Source: Taudactylus pleione
Taxonomy: Eukaryota; Chordata; Amphibia; Anura; Myobatrachidae
Reading direction: 5' to 3'
Assembly: GCA_031769625.1 (NCBI GenBank)
Contig: JAUIMM010000121.1
Span: 6,782,001 to 6,846,000, forward strand
Length of the DNA: 64,000 nucleotides
Shown here: piece after piece, positions 41,640 through 51,475 of the stretch
Layout: every line of letters begins with the position of its first letter
How positions within the stretch are numbered: position 1 is the first letter of the stretch
Notes under the pieces: model-generated
Told to the model about the DNA's origin: nothing
Database searches by the model: none
Seen by the model: the letters and a program-made list of their open reading frames with translations, nothing else
Position numbers and translations under genes: made by a program

Positions 41640-42502
41640 TACAGGAGATTAAGTCCACTTCTAAACCCAGTGCATGACGGGCTTCCCTCTCACCTGGGGG
41701 ACCCCAGAGTGGGAGCGCATCTTCGGGACTTCAGTGAGGTCTGGAAGGAAACCTGCGCAGACGCTTTGGTCCGAGAGTAATAATTTGTGGCTACAAGCTC
41801 GATTTCCAACTTCAACTCCCGAATCGTTTTTTTACCACAGGTTTGCCAGTTTCCATCGACAGAAGTGTGGTCTTACAAAAAACAATAGACAGGCTTCTGT
41901 CCATAAAAGTAGTAATCCAAGTGCCCAGTCATCACAAGGGAAAAAGATTTTACTCCAGTCTTTTTGTCGTTCCGAAGCCGGACGGCTCAGTCAGACTCAT
42001 TCTAAACTTAAAGGATCTCAATCCATATTTACGGATTTTCAGGTTCAAGATGGAGTCTCTTCACTCGGTAATTGCAGGCTTGGAGGAGGACGAGTTCATG
42101 GTATCTCTAGATATCAAGGATGCCTACCTGCACATTCCCATTTGGCCACCTCACCAGGCTTTCCTGAGATTCGCAGTTCGGAATTCACATTTCCAGTTTC
42201 AGGCCTTGCCCTTCGGCTTATCTTCGGCCCCATGGGTATTCACAAAGGTTATGGTTGTGATGATGAGTCTCCTTCGGAAACAAGGGATCACTATTATTCC
42301 ATACCTGGACGACCTACTGCTGAAGGCAAATTCCAAGGATCAACTATTACATGACATCACCATGACGCACAAGCTCCTCATTCGTTATGGATGGATCCTG
42401 AATTTTCCCAAGTCGCATCTGCAACTGACACAGAGATTGCAGTTTCTAGGAATGATCATGAACACAGTGTCTCAACGTGTGTTCCTTCCCCAGGACAGAT
42501 AA
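41640..42502 (+). pseudogene. DIRS reverse transcriptase
   Basis: Palm motifs are clear from 41843: SLFVVPKPDGSVRLILNLKD, VSLDIKDAYLHIPI (motif A), ALPFGLSSAPWVFTKVM (motif B) and PYLDDLLLKA (motif C, near 42300). YLDD is normal for DIRS. Upstream, 41674-41843 is in another frame, giving a frameshift near 41830. The TAA at 42500 ends this frame. It would copy element RNA into DNA. Confidence 0.88.
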
Positions 42503-43112
42503 CTTCCATTCAGGAGATGGTGAAGTTGGTCCTTCGACGTCGGCAGGTTTCAGTTCATGAATGTATCTGACTTCTGGGGAAGATGGTAGCAGCCTTCGAG
42601 GCTGTCCAGTATGGTCGTTTTCACTCCAGACCTTTTCAGCTAGATCTCCTATCACAATGTTTGGGATCCCACCTGTTTCTTCACCAACGAGTCTTCACCA
42701 ACGAGTTTAACCACCCTACTGTGGTGGTTAAACTCAATTCACCTTACGGAGGGAAAGAGATTCGGAGAGTGGGATTGGAGGCTTCTTACCACGGATGCAA
42801 GGTTAAGAGGCTGGGGGGCAGTAATTCTAGAGCATTACTTCCAGGGACGCTGGACAACACAGGAATCGAGTCTTCCAAATAAACATATTGGAATTAAGAG
42901 CAGTTTTCTATGCATTACAGACAGCAGGTCACCTTCTGAGGGGCCAAGCAGTCAGGGTCCAGTCCGACAACGCCACAGCAGTGGCATACATAAACAAACA
43001 AGGAGGCACCAGAAGTCGTGCGGCCATGAAGGAAGTCAGCCGGATTCTTATCTGGGCAGAAAGCTACGCAAGGTCAATTTCAGCAATCTTCATACCGGGC
43101 GTCGAAAATTGA
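42503..43112 (+). pseudogene. DIRS RNase H region
   Basis: After a frameshift, the RNase H signature is at 42888-43112: MELRAVFYALQTAGHLLRGQ, VQSDNATAVAYINKQGGTRS and ILIWAESYARSISAIFIPGV with a terminal stop where DIRS proteins usually continue NxxADxLSR. The catalytic Glu (ELRAV) and Asp (SDN) are kept. 42583-42882 carries the connecting segment in yet another frame, and an internal duplication HQRVFTNEFNH / CTTCACCAACGAG (about 42678-42704) is present. Confidence 0.82.
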
Positions 43113-44130
43113 GAGGCAGATTACCTCAGTTGTCAGGATGTACATCCAGGAGAATGGGCTCTACATCCACAGGTGTTTCAGCAGCTGGTCCAACGGTGGG
43201 GTCTTCCACAGGGTGACCTCATGGCATCCAGGTAGAACCATCAACTGCCCCTTTACTGCTCTCGAACAAGGGATCCACAAGCGGTGGCTGTGGATGCACT
43301 GTCAACACCATGGCGGTTCCAATTCATTTATCTGTTTCCTCCATTTCCCCTTCTCCCTTGAATCCTTCAATGCATCAAGAGGGAACAGGTCAAGGTCCAG
43401 CTGATAGCTCCGGACTGGCCTCGCAGAGCTTGGTACTCCAACATTCAGCTCCTGTTGGTAGACAATCCGTGGCCCTTACCACTCAGAGAGGATCTACACC
43501 TACAGGGTCCTTTAGTCTATCCAAACTTAAAGCAGCTACGTTTGATGGTGTAGTTGTTGAAAGGGCCATCTTAAGACATAAAGGGATACCTTCCAAGGTG
43601 ATTCCTACAATGCTTAGAGCCAGGAAGGATGTTACTTCCAAGCATTACCATCGTATTTGGAAGGCATATGTATCCTGGTGCGAACTTAGAGTTTTGCCTC
43701 CTACGGAGTTCAGTCTTCCCAGATTTCTGCTTTTTCTGCAAGCAGGTCTCTCAGCGGGCCTTCAGTTGGGATCTCTGAAGGTACAAATTTCAGCACTCTC
43801 GATTTTCTTCCAAAATAAATTGGCCTTGACGTGCAGACTTTTCTGCAGGGTGTGGTTAGATTGCAACCACCCTTTGTTCCCCCTACAGCTCCATGGGACT
43901 TGGACTTCGTCCTGTCTTTCTTGCAGTCTTCGCTGTTCGAGCCTTTGGAGTCAGTGGAATTGAAATATCTTTCATGGAAGGTGATACTTCTTCTGGCTCT
44001 AGCTTCCGCCAGAAGGGTGTCGGAGCTGGGAGCTTTATCATATTGTCCACCATATTTGGTATTTCATGAGGATAGAGCTGAGCTAAGCACCAGAATGGAT
44101 TTTCTGCCTAAGGCGGTTTCGGCCTTCCAC
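43113..44130 (+). pseudogene. DIRS tyrosine recombinase, 3'-truncated
   Basis: The N-terminal SAM-like part reads KAATFDGVVVERAILRHKGI, MLRARKDVTSKHYHRIWKAY and VSWCELRVLPPTEFSLPRFL. After a frame change near 43830 the catalytic part begins with VILLLALASARRVSELGALS, holding the first catalytic Arg (ARRVSELGAL). The HxxR motif and the nucleophilic Tyr are absent because the sequence passes into PLE-related DNA near 44130-44150. This enzyme would integrate the circular element DNA. Confidence 0.82.
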
Positions 44131-45478
44131 ATCAATCATATAACAAAAAAGAGAAAACTTTCACAACCTTTGGCGCTGCCTCATATAGCAGCAGAAAAAG
44201 ATCAAAATATAAGTCACCAACTTACAGATACAATCATAAACACATAAAGAAATTATCTTACAGTCCGCGCTTATGAGATGTTCCAGATAATGAACCTTTT
44301 TCACAGACTCCAAACATATTTCAATAAGTCCATATGAAAAAACATTGAAAAAGAGAGAAAGCGCTCTTTCATCATACAGTTCATGCCATAAATATTGTAC
44401 ACCTCAGGTGTCAGAAACGGATGGAGAGGTGATAACAGTCCCAATCCAGAATAGAAGTAGATCTTAAGAAAATATCCAAAATGTCCATTCAAATTCACCC
44501 ACACCGTGATATGAACAAATGGTGCTTACATGTAAGCTTACATGAATAAAGTATGATACAGGTACATAGCAGTTTCTTTTGTGGTCCTCTTTCCCAATCA
44601 CAAATCCACAGATTTCTCACATGGATAGAGTCCACAGGGCCCAAAAAATAAAGGGACCAGACAGTCACAAAGAATGGCTAGTATTCCATAAGTTTATTAA
44701 AAATACATTTAAAAACACATAATAGACATACCCTATGTGCACCAAACAATCCTACAGCAAAAGATGGATCCCGGGAATAACGCTAGGTAGGTATAATGGA
44801 TCACACAGGGTAAAAAAACAGACACTGGGATGCGTTTCGACGCTCTGCAGCGCATTTATCAACATTAGTGTCTGTATAAACAAAAGCTCCAATTAAGGTA
44901 CAAAAATCTATAATATAAAAATTATAAAAATTATTGAGGAGAATGTAGCATAACTCACCAAACAATGAAGCATGTGTGGTCATGCGGCCGCCATCTTGCT
45001 TTGAAGACTACATCTCCCATAAGCCACTGCTGGTATTTAAACCCTACAGGTGGTATCCGGGTATTCCATTGGACATACCAGTCAAATGACCATCTGTTGG
45101 CCTAACTGATGATGTCATCAATACATGCCGCGCATGCTAGTATGACGCCGGCCGCGTGATATCGCGCGGTCGCCATTTTGTTTAAAAAAACTACAAATCC
45201 CATAAGGCATTGATGATCTAGTTCAACACGCCCACCTCTTGGCTTAAAGAACTACATCAACATTAAGTGCCACGCATGTTTATTATAACCTCGGCCAAAA
45301 GCATCACGTGATCACTCTATTGTGGTCATGTTAAACTAAAACCACTGGTCACGTGACATACAAATAAAAGGCTTGCGGTTGCATAGCAACCCAAGAAAGG
45401 GGATTAGAAATATAGATTACAAAATTTTGGCATTATAGCCGGTTTCCATCTTGTACATAGAATAAAAACAAACATACT
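44131..45478 (-). other. PLE 3' terminal region (pseudo-LTR-like)
   Basis: No coding. It carries a hammerhead-like motif at 44821-44866, several CACGTGA and GCATGCT-type palindromes between 45120 and 45360, and two GGCCGCCATCTTG / GTCGCCATTTTG motifs (44988, 45168). The outer limit near 44131 is set only by loss of DIRS coding similarity. Confidence 0.55.
44821..44866 (-). ncRNA. Hammerhead-ribozyme-like motif in PLE end
   Basis: Minus strand: TTGATAAA, stem II GCGCT/AGCGT with loop GCAG, then C-GAAA, then a possible four-pair stem III ACGC/GTGT closing ATCCCA, then GTC. Compared with consensus CTGATGA…GAAA…GTC, two core positions differ, so it is probably decayed. Its place in a PLE terminal region fits known PLE hammerheads. 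Confidence 0.4.
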
Positions 45479-45793
45479 CTATAAAAACCACTTGATTTCA
45501 AAATCAGAGTTCAATCCTGTAGGTTTCAGTGTCTGAAATTCATATATACAGTGCATCTTTGTTTTGGCAAGTCTGATATCCCTATCCCTAACTCGCCAAT
45601 TCTCCTTAACACAGACCATGCCACAACAATGTTTCAAACCCTTAATTGAACTATTGTGCTTTTCCTTGAAATGCATAGAAAAAGGGTGATTTTCGCAACC
45701 TCTGGTAATATTGCACACATGTTCAGCCCATCTTATTTTTAACTGACGTTTAGTCTTTCCAATATATGTTAGATCACATGTGCATGTCAACGC
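45479..45793 (-). pseudogene. PLE GIY-YIG endonuclease domain
   Basis: DLTYIGKTKRQLKIRWAEHV is the core: TYIGKT is the YIG half of GIY-YIG, the Arg in RQLKIRW is the conserved catalytic Arg, and HFKEKH…LKHCCGMVCVKENW carries the downstream conserved His/Glu-type residues. A TAG at 45791-45793 separates it from the RT. In the inverted copy at 47487-47955 the same codon is TAT (Tyr), which shows that the stop is a later change in this copy. It would nick target DNA to prime reverse transcription. Confidence 0.85.
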
Positions 45794-47500
45794 CTATATT
45801 ACATAATTAGTATGACAAGTAATGAAATCCCTGAAAGGAAAACGATGTTCATTAATACATACTTCAGTCATCTTGGATTGTGGGATTTTACATGCCTTAC
45901 ACATTTTGCAATCTCCGCACCTGTAAAAACCTTTATTCCTTGGTAATAGGCATCTTTCATTAATAGGCAGTGCACTAGACACCAATCTATTTTTGATGTT
46001 GGGGGCTTTTCTACATATAATTTTAGGTTTTCCTGGTAGAATCTCTTTCAAAATGTCATCCTTTAATAGGATTCCCCAATGTTTTCTGAAAATACCTTCA
46101 ATATACTTATATTTATTATTAAATTGTGTGTTAAAGGACACCATATACTTGTTTTTACGGTTTTTATTTTTATTGTCATCTAGCAAAGAATTCCTATCAA
46201 CCTTTAATACTTCCTCCATATCACCTTTTAATTTTGAGGCACTATATCTCTTTTTGATAAAGTTACTAATCATTTCCTTAGCTTGAACTTTGTATGTTGA
46301 ATTATTGGAACAATTCCGTCTGAGTCTCAACAATTGTCCCTTCGGTACATTCTCCGACCAAAAGGGAAGATGGTTACTTTTTCTATCAATATACGTGTTG
46401 CAATCTGTTGGTTTCCTGAAATTACTAGTCTCAATCTGACCATTTCTCACATTAATTTGTAAATCCAAAAAATTCACAGTATCCTTGCTACTAGAAAAAG
46501 TAAGGACTATATTATACAAATTCTTATTAAGATATATACAAAACTCATTAAGCACTTCTTCATCACCTTCCCAGACAAATAAGATGTCGTCAATATAACG
46601 CCACCACTGCACCAGGTTTGCGCCCCAGCCATGCCCAGATCATACATGAGACTCCTCCCATTTGGACATGAACAGGTTGGCATAGCTGGGCGCAAACCTG
46701 GTGCCCATTGCCGTGCCGACAAGTTGTTTGTAGAAATTACCATTAAAATTAAAATAATTATAATTTAATTTGAAATTAATACCATCAAGAATAAATCTGT
46801 TAGTTATTTCATCAAGATTTTCTCCTTCTAAGACTGTATGGATAGTCTCTATTCCTTGTGAATGAGAAATAATGGTGTATAACGATGATACATCTGCAGT
46901 AACAAGGGAGTAATTATCCTTCCACTCTATCTCATTAAGTTTATTTAGAACATCTTTTGTATCTTTCAAATGTGATCTTCCTTTTATGACAAAAGGTTGG
47001 AGATAATGATCAATATTTGCTGAAAGGTTTGAAGTAATAGAATTGGTCCCTGCTACTATAGGTCTACCCGGCGGATCTTGGATGCTCTTATGTATCTTGG
47101 GTAGCAAATATAGCACAGGGATAGAAAAGTTCTCATTAATTAAATACTCAGATGTTTCCTTACTAATGGTACCTAAATCTTTATATGAATGAATTATAAA
47201 CTGATAATTTTTTTAAATATATGCGGAGGGATCACTTTTTAATTTGGAATATGTCACTCCATCATTTAATTGTCATAAGCCTTCTTTAATATATAAATCT
47301 TTATCCATTACGACAATTCCTCCCCCCTTGTCCGCGGGTTTGATGATTATAGTTTTATTATCTTGCAATGATTTTAGTGCTTCTTTCTCTTTTTGATTTA
47401 AATTATTTTTATATTTCAAACCCTTGGATTTCATATTTTCAATATCGTCCATTACACTTTTATAAAATGTTTCAACAAAACATCCCATCAGGGATTTCAT
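45794..47500 (-). pseudogene. PLE reverse transcriptase, frameshifted
   Basis: Reading on the minus strand: NKTIIIKPADKGGGIVVMDK (47390-47300), a damaged segment to about 47120, YLLPKIHKSIQDPPGRPIVA, LVTADVSSLYTIISHSQGIE (motif A Asp), QLVGTAMGTRFAPSYANLFM (motif B), then a frame change near 46625 and WWRYIDDILFVWEGDEEVLN (motif C, YIDD near 46595). The thumb and linker follow, with a Cys-rich CGDCKMCKACKIP zinc-knuckle-like segment (about 45910) before FRDFITCHTNYVI. Only short pieces of the 5' coding part are kept. Confidence 0.88.
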
Positions 47501-47955
47501 TACTTGTCATACTAATTATGTAATATATGCGTTGACATGCACAAGTGATCTAACATATATTGGAAAGACTAAACGTCAGTTAAAAATAAGATGGGCTGAA
47601 CATGTGAGCAATATTACCAGAGGTTGCGAAAATCACCCTTTTTCTATGCATTTCAAGGAAAAACACAATAGTTCAATTAAGGGTTTGAAACATTGTTGTG
47701 GCATGGTCTGTGTTAAGGAGAATTGGCGAGTTAGGGATAGGGATATCAGACTTGCCAAAGTCTGATGCACTGTATATATGAACTTCAGACACTGAAACCT
47801 ACAGGATTGAACTCTGATTTTGAAATCAAGTGGTTTTTATAGAGTATGTTTGTTTTCATTCTATGTACAAGATGGAAACCGGCTATAATGCCTAAATTTT
47901 GTAATCTATATGGCTAATCCCCTTTCTTGGGTTGCTATGCAACCGCAAGCCTTTT
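47487..47955 (+). repeat. Inverted copy of the PLE 3' end
   Basis: It matches 45375-45832 in complement: GGGATTTCATTACTTGTCAT, the GIY-YIG segment (frame 47532-47765), the GGTTTTTATAGAGTATGTTT block and GGGTTGCTATGCAACCGCAA. Differences include one Cys-to-Ser change (TCTSDL), a deletion after LAK that closes the frame, and small indels. It ends at CTTTT where MITE A copy 2 begins. Confidence 0.9.
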
Positions 47956-48770
47956 CGCTCCACATCAGAGATTTTTCAGGGATAAAGTATCGGGCGCGAG
48001 CCCGCTTTATCCCCGTATTCAATATAAAATCTAGGAAAATGGGACCTGGCGAAGTGGGATTTGCGATAAACTACGAAATTTTCCTGGAAAAAATTGTAGG
48101 ACCCCCCTAAAGTTGTAAAAACATGGGGGATCACTATGCGTACCCCCGTTTTAGCCTGCAAATGAAAGTCGGGGATTTAAATAGCCGCAGCAAGTGTTTT
48201 TTTCCCGACATTGAAGAAGTGTTGCAGCAGAGCACTTAGGTTATTTTTTTCGTTTTTTTAAGTGGTCCCATCAAATTTGGGGTACATGAAAATGGGTACT
48301 AGTATATTTTTATGTCCCTAAAGTAAGTTTTTAAAAATTTTGCAACTATGCACCTGCCGCTAATAGCCTATTCTAGAATACACCTGCCGCATACTTGCAG
48401 AATAGCCCTGAACCTAATTCCCTATTTTTAAACACTTTTTTCCCATTTTTTTTTTCACCCCAATTTCTAAATTAATTTTTTGGGGTGTCCCTATTTTTTT
48501 TTTTTTTTTTTTTACACAGTTCTTTTTAAAATGTCATTCCCAGGGGTGCAGGCTATTTTTTTTAAGCCTGCACCCCTAAACCCCAATTCTGCACTTTTTT
48601 CGCCACCTATTCAGTGGTGAAAAGTTATCCCCGTTTTTTTTCAAAGACTTTTCGAACCTGCGAAAAGTCTTTGAAATTGAATACGGTGTAAAACTAAAAC
48701 CTGCGATAATGACGTCATAGGTGCGATATTAACGCAAAAACTGAGTTTTCGCTCCATATTGAATTCCCCT
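47953..48770. mobile_element. MITE A, copy 2 (one end truncated)
   Basis: It is reverse-oriented to copy 1. The right end reads TTTTCGCTCCATATTGAATTCCC at about 48745-48768, the complement of a GGGAATTCAATATGGAGCG terminus. The left end begins inside the terminal hairpin at CTTTTCGCTCCACATCAGAG. Internal landmarks shared with copy 1 are GCACCTGCCGC, ACCCCAATTTCT/GGTGTCCC, GGTGCAGGC / GCCTGCACC and GGGGATAACTTTTC in complement. It provides the empty site for the insertion in copy 1. Confidence 0.82.
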
Positions 48771-49662
48771 GTTACTGTTTCCGGCTTTTACCCTCTTCCC
48801 ATAATCCGATTGCAAGCATGTCTCAAAATTGCAACATAATACCAATTAGGTGTTTTAAACTGGTGTGAACAGAATACCAGAGCTTATTTCCTATGATTTT
48901 TATACACAAGCAACACTAAACACACATATCAACAAAAATATAAGTAAAAAAACCCAGTTACAGCTTAGATTAGGGAAACAGAATCCAAAATGGCGTATTA
49001 ACCCCTCCTGTGCTGGCCAGACAATACAAATGAAGTCTCTATGTACCAGCAATTATGGAAGCACAAATGTTCAACATACAGTATAATAGATAGTATAGTC
49101 TTTCTCAGCTGTCGAAATTTAAAACAGGTAAGTATTCCTCCATATATAATGCCACTCCAGCAATATTAATATCTCACAAAACCTATAGTATCCAGATAAA
49201 TGCTATGAAAGAATCAATGGTGTATGTCACCCATATAATCACAGGACGAAAGAACCCCTCACTTCTGCTGCCCTATTGATTTGTATATACTATACTGTAT
49301 ATCACTCAGAGTTGCCGGCACTCCTGCTTGCTACAACTCTGCAGTGCAGTCTGCAGAATCTAAAGAGCCATGTCCTGAGACATGAGATCCATGTGGCTCA
49401 ACTCAGTACTGTGAATCACTCTGCCCATCCCTAATTACCTCAGACCAAGTATCCCCCTGCTAGCCTCACAGCTGTATATAGTGCCTTCTCAGTTGCCATG
49501 GCAACCTCCCTTCAAATCAACCAGTACTGGTTGCATTTACATTAACCCCCTCATTGCTGACATAAGTACAAATGGCAATGGGGGTTACATTTTCCTTACA
49601 GAAATATATCCATAGATCCTATTATGCACAAGCCACATTAAGATAAATTACTATATATATAT
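48771..49662. other. Unclassified spacer
   Basis: No gene. Moderately AT-rich with GCAAGCATGTCTCAAAAT (48814) shared with 35953. CTATACTGTATATCACTC… and a weak TATA-like TGTATATAGTG (49474) followed by CATGGCAACC suggest a repeat or LTR remnant, but no termini were found. Confidence 0.3.
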
Positions 49663-49945
49663 TTTAGAATGTAAGCTCTTACGAGCAGGGCCCTCTACCC
49701 TTTTGTGCTTCTCCCTACTTTAGTTTCATCTACTTCTTACTCACCACTAGGGCACCTAATACTTGGTTGCTTATGCTCTGTTGCTTATCTGGGTGTTATG
49801 GTCGCTAATGTAGCAATATATATTATCCATGTCCTAGTCCTGTACTGTATTGTTCTGTAAGTCGCTTGTCTACAATTTGTTTATGCACTTTGTAAGGCGC
49901 TGCGGAACACTGGTGGCACCATATAAATAAATGATGATAATAATA
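49663..49945 (+). mobile_element. Anuran short interspersed repeat / LINE tail
   Basis: GAATGTAAGCTCTTACGAGC AGGGCC… continues to AAGGCGCTGCGGAACACTGG, CACCATATAAATAAATGATG and an (ATAATA)n tail. A second copy is at 63710-63872. I recall this 'GTAAGCTC…GCGCTGCGGAA…GCGCYATATAAATAAA' pattern as widespread in frog genomes. The simple-sequence tail is what a LINE-type reverse transcriptase leaves. Confidence 0.7.
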
Positions 49946-49998
49946 ATATATAATATAAATATATTATATAAAATGCAGGTAACTACCACTCAGATGAA

Positions 49999-50353
49999 AG
50001 GGGGGTTACAGATATATCTGCAGATTGAGTGATCTACAGATATACTGTATGTCCAGGTGATGGTTGTTCGTACACACTGAACAACCATCATCTGTGTTCA
50101 GTGTGTAGGAGGGGATGGGTCCCGCCGGCCGGGGGTAGATCTGCCCCCCTCCCCGCAGCTGCCGCTGTATGTGTACGGGCAGTCTGCCGACCACCCGAAC
50201 ACACTTGCTGATGGACAGATATGTCTGCAGATATATCTGTCCATCGGCTGTGCAGCACAGCCAATGCGATATGTCTGTGAATTACGTCGTTCACAGACAT
50301 ATCGCAGATACACACTGGCCGACGGGGAGTATATCTGTCAGTGTGTGCCCAGC
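49999..50353. mobile_element. Hairpin-string MITE, family C-like
   Basis: Ends in CAGTGTGTGCCCAGCA directly before the Ngaro element. Hairpins: GATATATCTGCAG/CTACAGATATA, GATGGTTGTT/AACAACCATC, TGATGGACAGATAT/ATATATCTGTCCATC, GCTGTGCAGCAC, GATATGTCTGTGAA/TTCACAGACATATC. The ACACACTGGCCGACGG end resembles the inner end of the fragment at about 25645. The left terminus is damaged. Confidence 0.7.
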
Positions 50354-50579
50354 ATTAAAGCACGCGAATGCTAGCATAAGCATGAGAGGAGATAAGTACC
50401 CTGTTTTTTATTGTAGCAGTACTGGTTAGAACTGGTTTTTTGGTCGCAGTCATGTTATTGGTATTTGTATTGAGTCAATCAGAGTTTGACAGCCTATCAG
50501 GGAACTGTTTAGGCGGGCTCTGTTTAGAGTTATCAGTGCACTGGGAGGAGTCAGCTTCCTCTTTTCCAGTTGTGATCGT
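50354..50579 (+). repeat. Ngaro A1 repeat
   Basis: TTAAAGCACGCGAATGCTAG to CTTTTCCAGTTGTGATC. It is repeated at 55756-55980 with about two differences over 225 bp (GGAACTGTT versus GGACCTGTT; TAAGTACC versus TAAGCACC). Confidence 0.93.
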
Positions 50580-50939
50580 CTGGATAAGTACCTCAGTGTC
50601 ACTGAAGCCATATATTTTGTCTTCCTATCATATTTCCTTGCTTATTCAGCAGTATATCCCTTTTACTCTGTCTTTTCTTCCCATCCTCATATCTTTATTA
50701 ATTTTCCCCCTCCCCTCTTTTCTCTATTTTACATTCCCCCCCTGCTCTTTTTACAGTCCCCCCTCCTCTCTTCCCACTGTCCTTTTTTGTGTGCAGCCCC
50801 ATTTTATTCAACCCCCCCTCCATTCTACTTCTCCCCACTGGGCACATTCATACTGCTGCCATGCCCCATCTCCGCTGAGATGCCCCCCTCCCCGTCGATT
50901 GCTGTAGGCGGCCTGGCCTCTAGCTTTGGCGGCCATCTC

Positions 50940-51475
50940 TCCTCACCCACGCGGGGCGCGTGCACTGCACCCGCGCGTGTCCTCCGGCCCGGCGGCACCC
51001 GCCGCGCCCGGAGTGTTTGTTAGTGCACCCGCTCCCCCCCATCCAGCCGGCAGGCATGGCTGGTGCGAGCGGGTGCTGCATCGGGACCCCCCCCGCTCAC
51101 CAACCGCTTCAATGAGGCCGGGCAGCGCGGTGTCCTCAGACACTGCGCTAAGCCCCGCCCCCACAAGTAGCGGGCGCCATTTTAGGTGCCCTGAGCCCCC
51201 ATAGCCACTATGTCACCACGGGCATGTGCACTGCACCCGCACGTTGCCTCCGGGCCGGTGACACCCGCCACACCCGGAGCATTGGTTAGTGCACCCGCTC
51301 CTTCCCCATCCAGCCTGCAGGCATGGCTGGGGCGAGCGGGTGCTGCATCGGGCCCCCCCCCCCGCTCACCAGCCGCTTCCATGAGGCCGGGCAGCGCGGT
51401 GTCCTCAGACACTGCGCTAAGCCCCGCCCCCACAAGTAGCGGGCGCCATTTTAGATGGCCTGAGCCCCCATAGCA
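50940..51475 (+). repeat. GC-rich ~265-bp tandem duplication
   Basis: Two units, about 50945-51200 and 51215-51475, each with CGTGCACTGCACCCGC, GTTAGTGCACCCGCTCC, GGCATGGCTGGNGCGAGCGG, GGTGTCCTCAGACACTGCGC and AAGTAGCGGGCGCCATTTTA. Similarity exceeds 85% by eye. It lies between A1 and the Ngaro ORFs, so it is either element-specific 5' sequence or a later insertion. Confidence 0.88.

Larger units (their letters stand above)
38170..44130 (+). mobile_element. DIRS-type tyrosine-recombinase retrotransposon, 3'-truncated
   Basis: It begins near TTCATCCACTAGGGGACACT (38177), then an untranslated region with tandem units, a gag-like ORF, RT, RNase H and the start of a tyrosine recombinase. There is no integrase and no LTR, as expected for DIRS. 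The right side, with the recombinase C-terminus, the right terminal repeat and the internal complementary region, is lost where the Penelope-like element begins near 44130. Several frameshifts and stops plus a 967-bp insertion make it defective. Confidence 0.88.
44131..47955 (-). mobile_element. Penelope-like element (PLE) with GIY-YIG, defective
   Basis: Minus strand. The 3' untranslated/terminal part is 44131-45478, the GIY-YIG domain 45479-45790, RT 45794 to about 47500, and then 47487-47955 is an inverted copy of the element's own 3' end. The element is 5'-truncated relative to a complete RT. GIY-YIG plus PLE-type RT motifs identify the family. Frameshifts and stops break the ORF. PLEs are known to carry direct or inverted terminal copies. 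Confidence 0.88.

Noticed and set aside
42446..42655. Minus-strand open frame in the DIRS RT-RNase H link
   Set aside because: It overlaps the supported plus-strand DIRS coding region and has no domain.
45993..46286. Plus-strand open frame inside the PLE
   Set aside because: Antisense to the well-supported RT; Leu/Ser/Phe-rich shadow.
49300..49560. Possible host exon or LTR in the spacer near 49300-49560
   Set aside because: No open frame with recognisable domain and no paired termini; left as unclassified.
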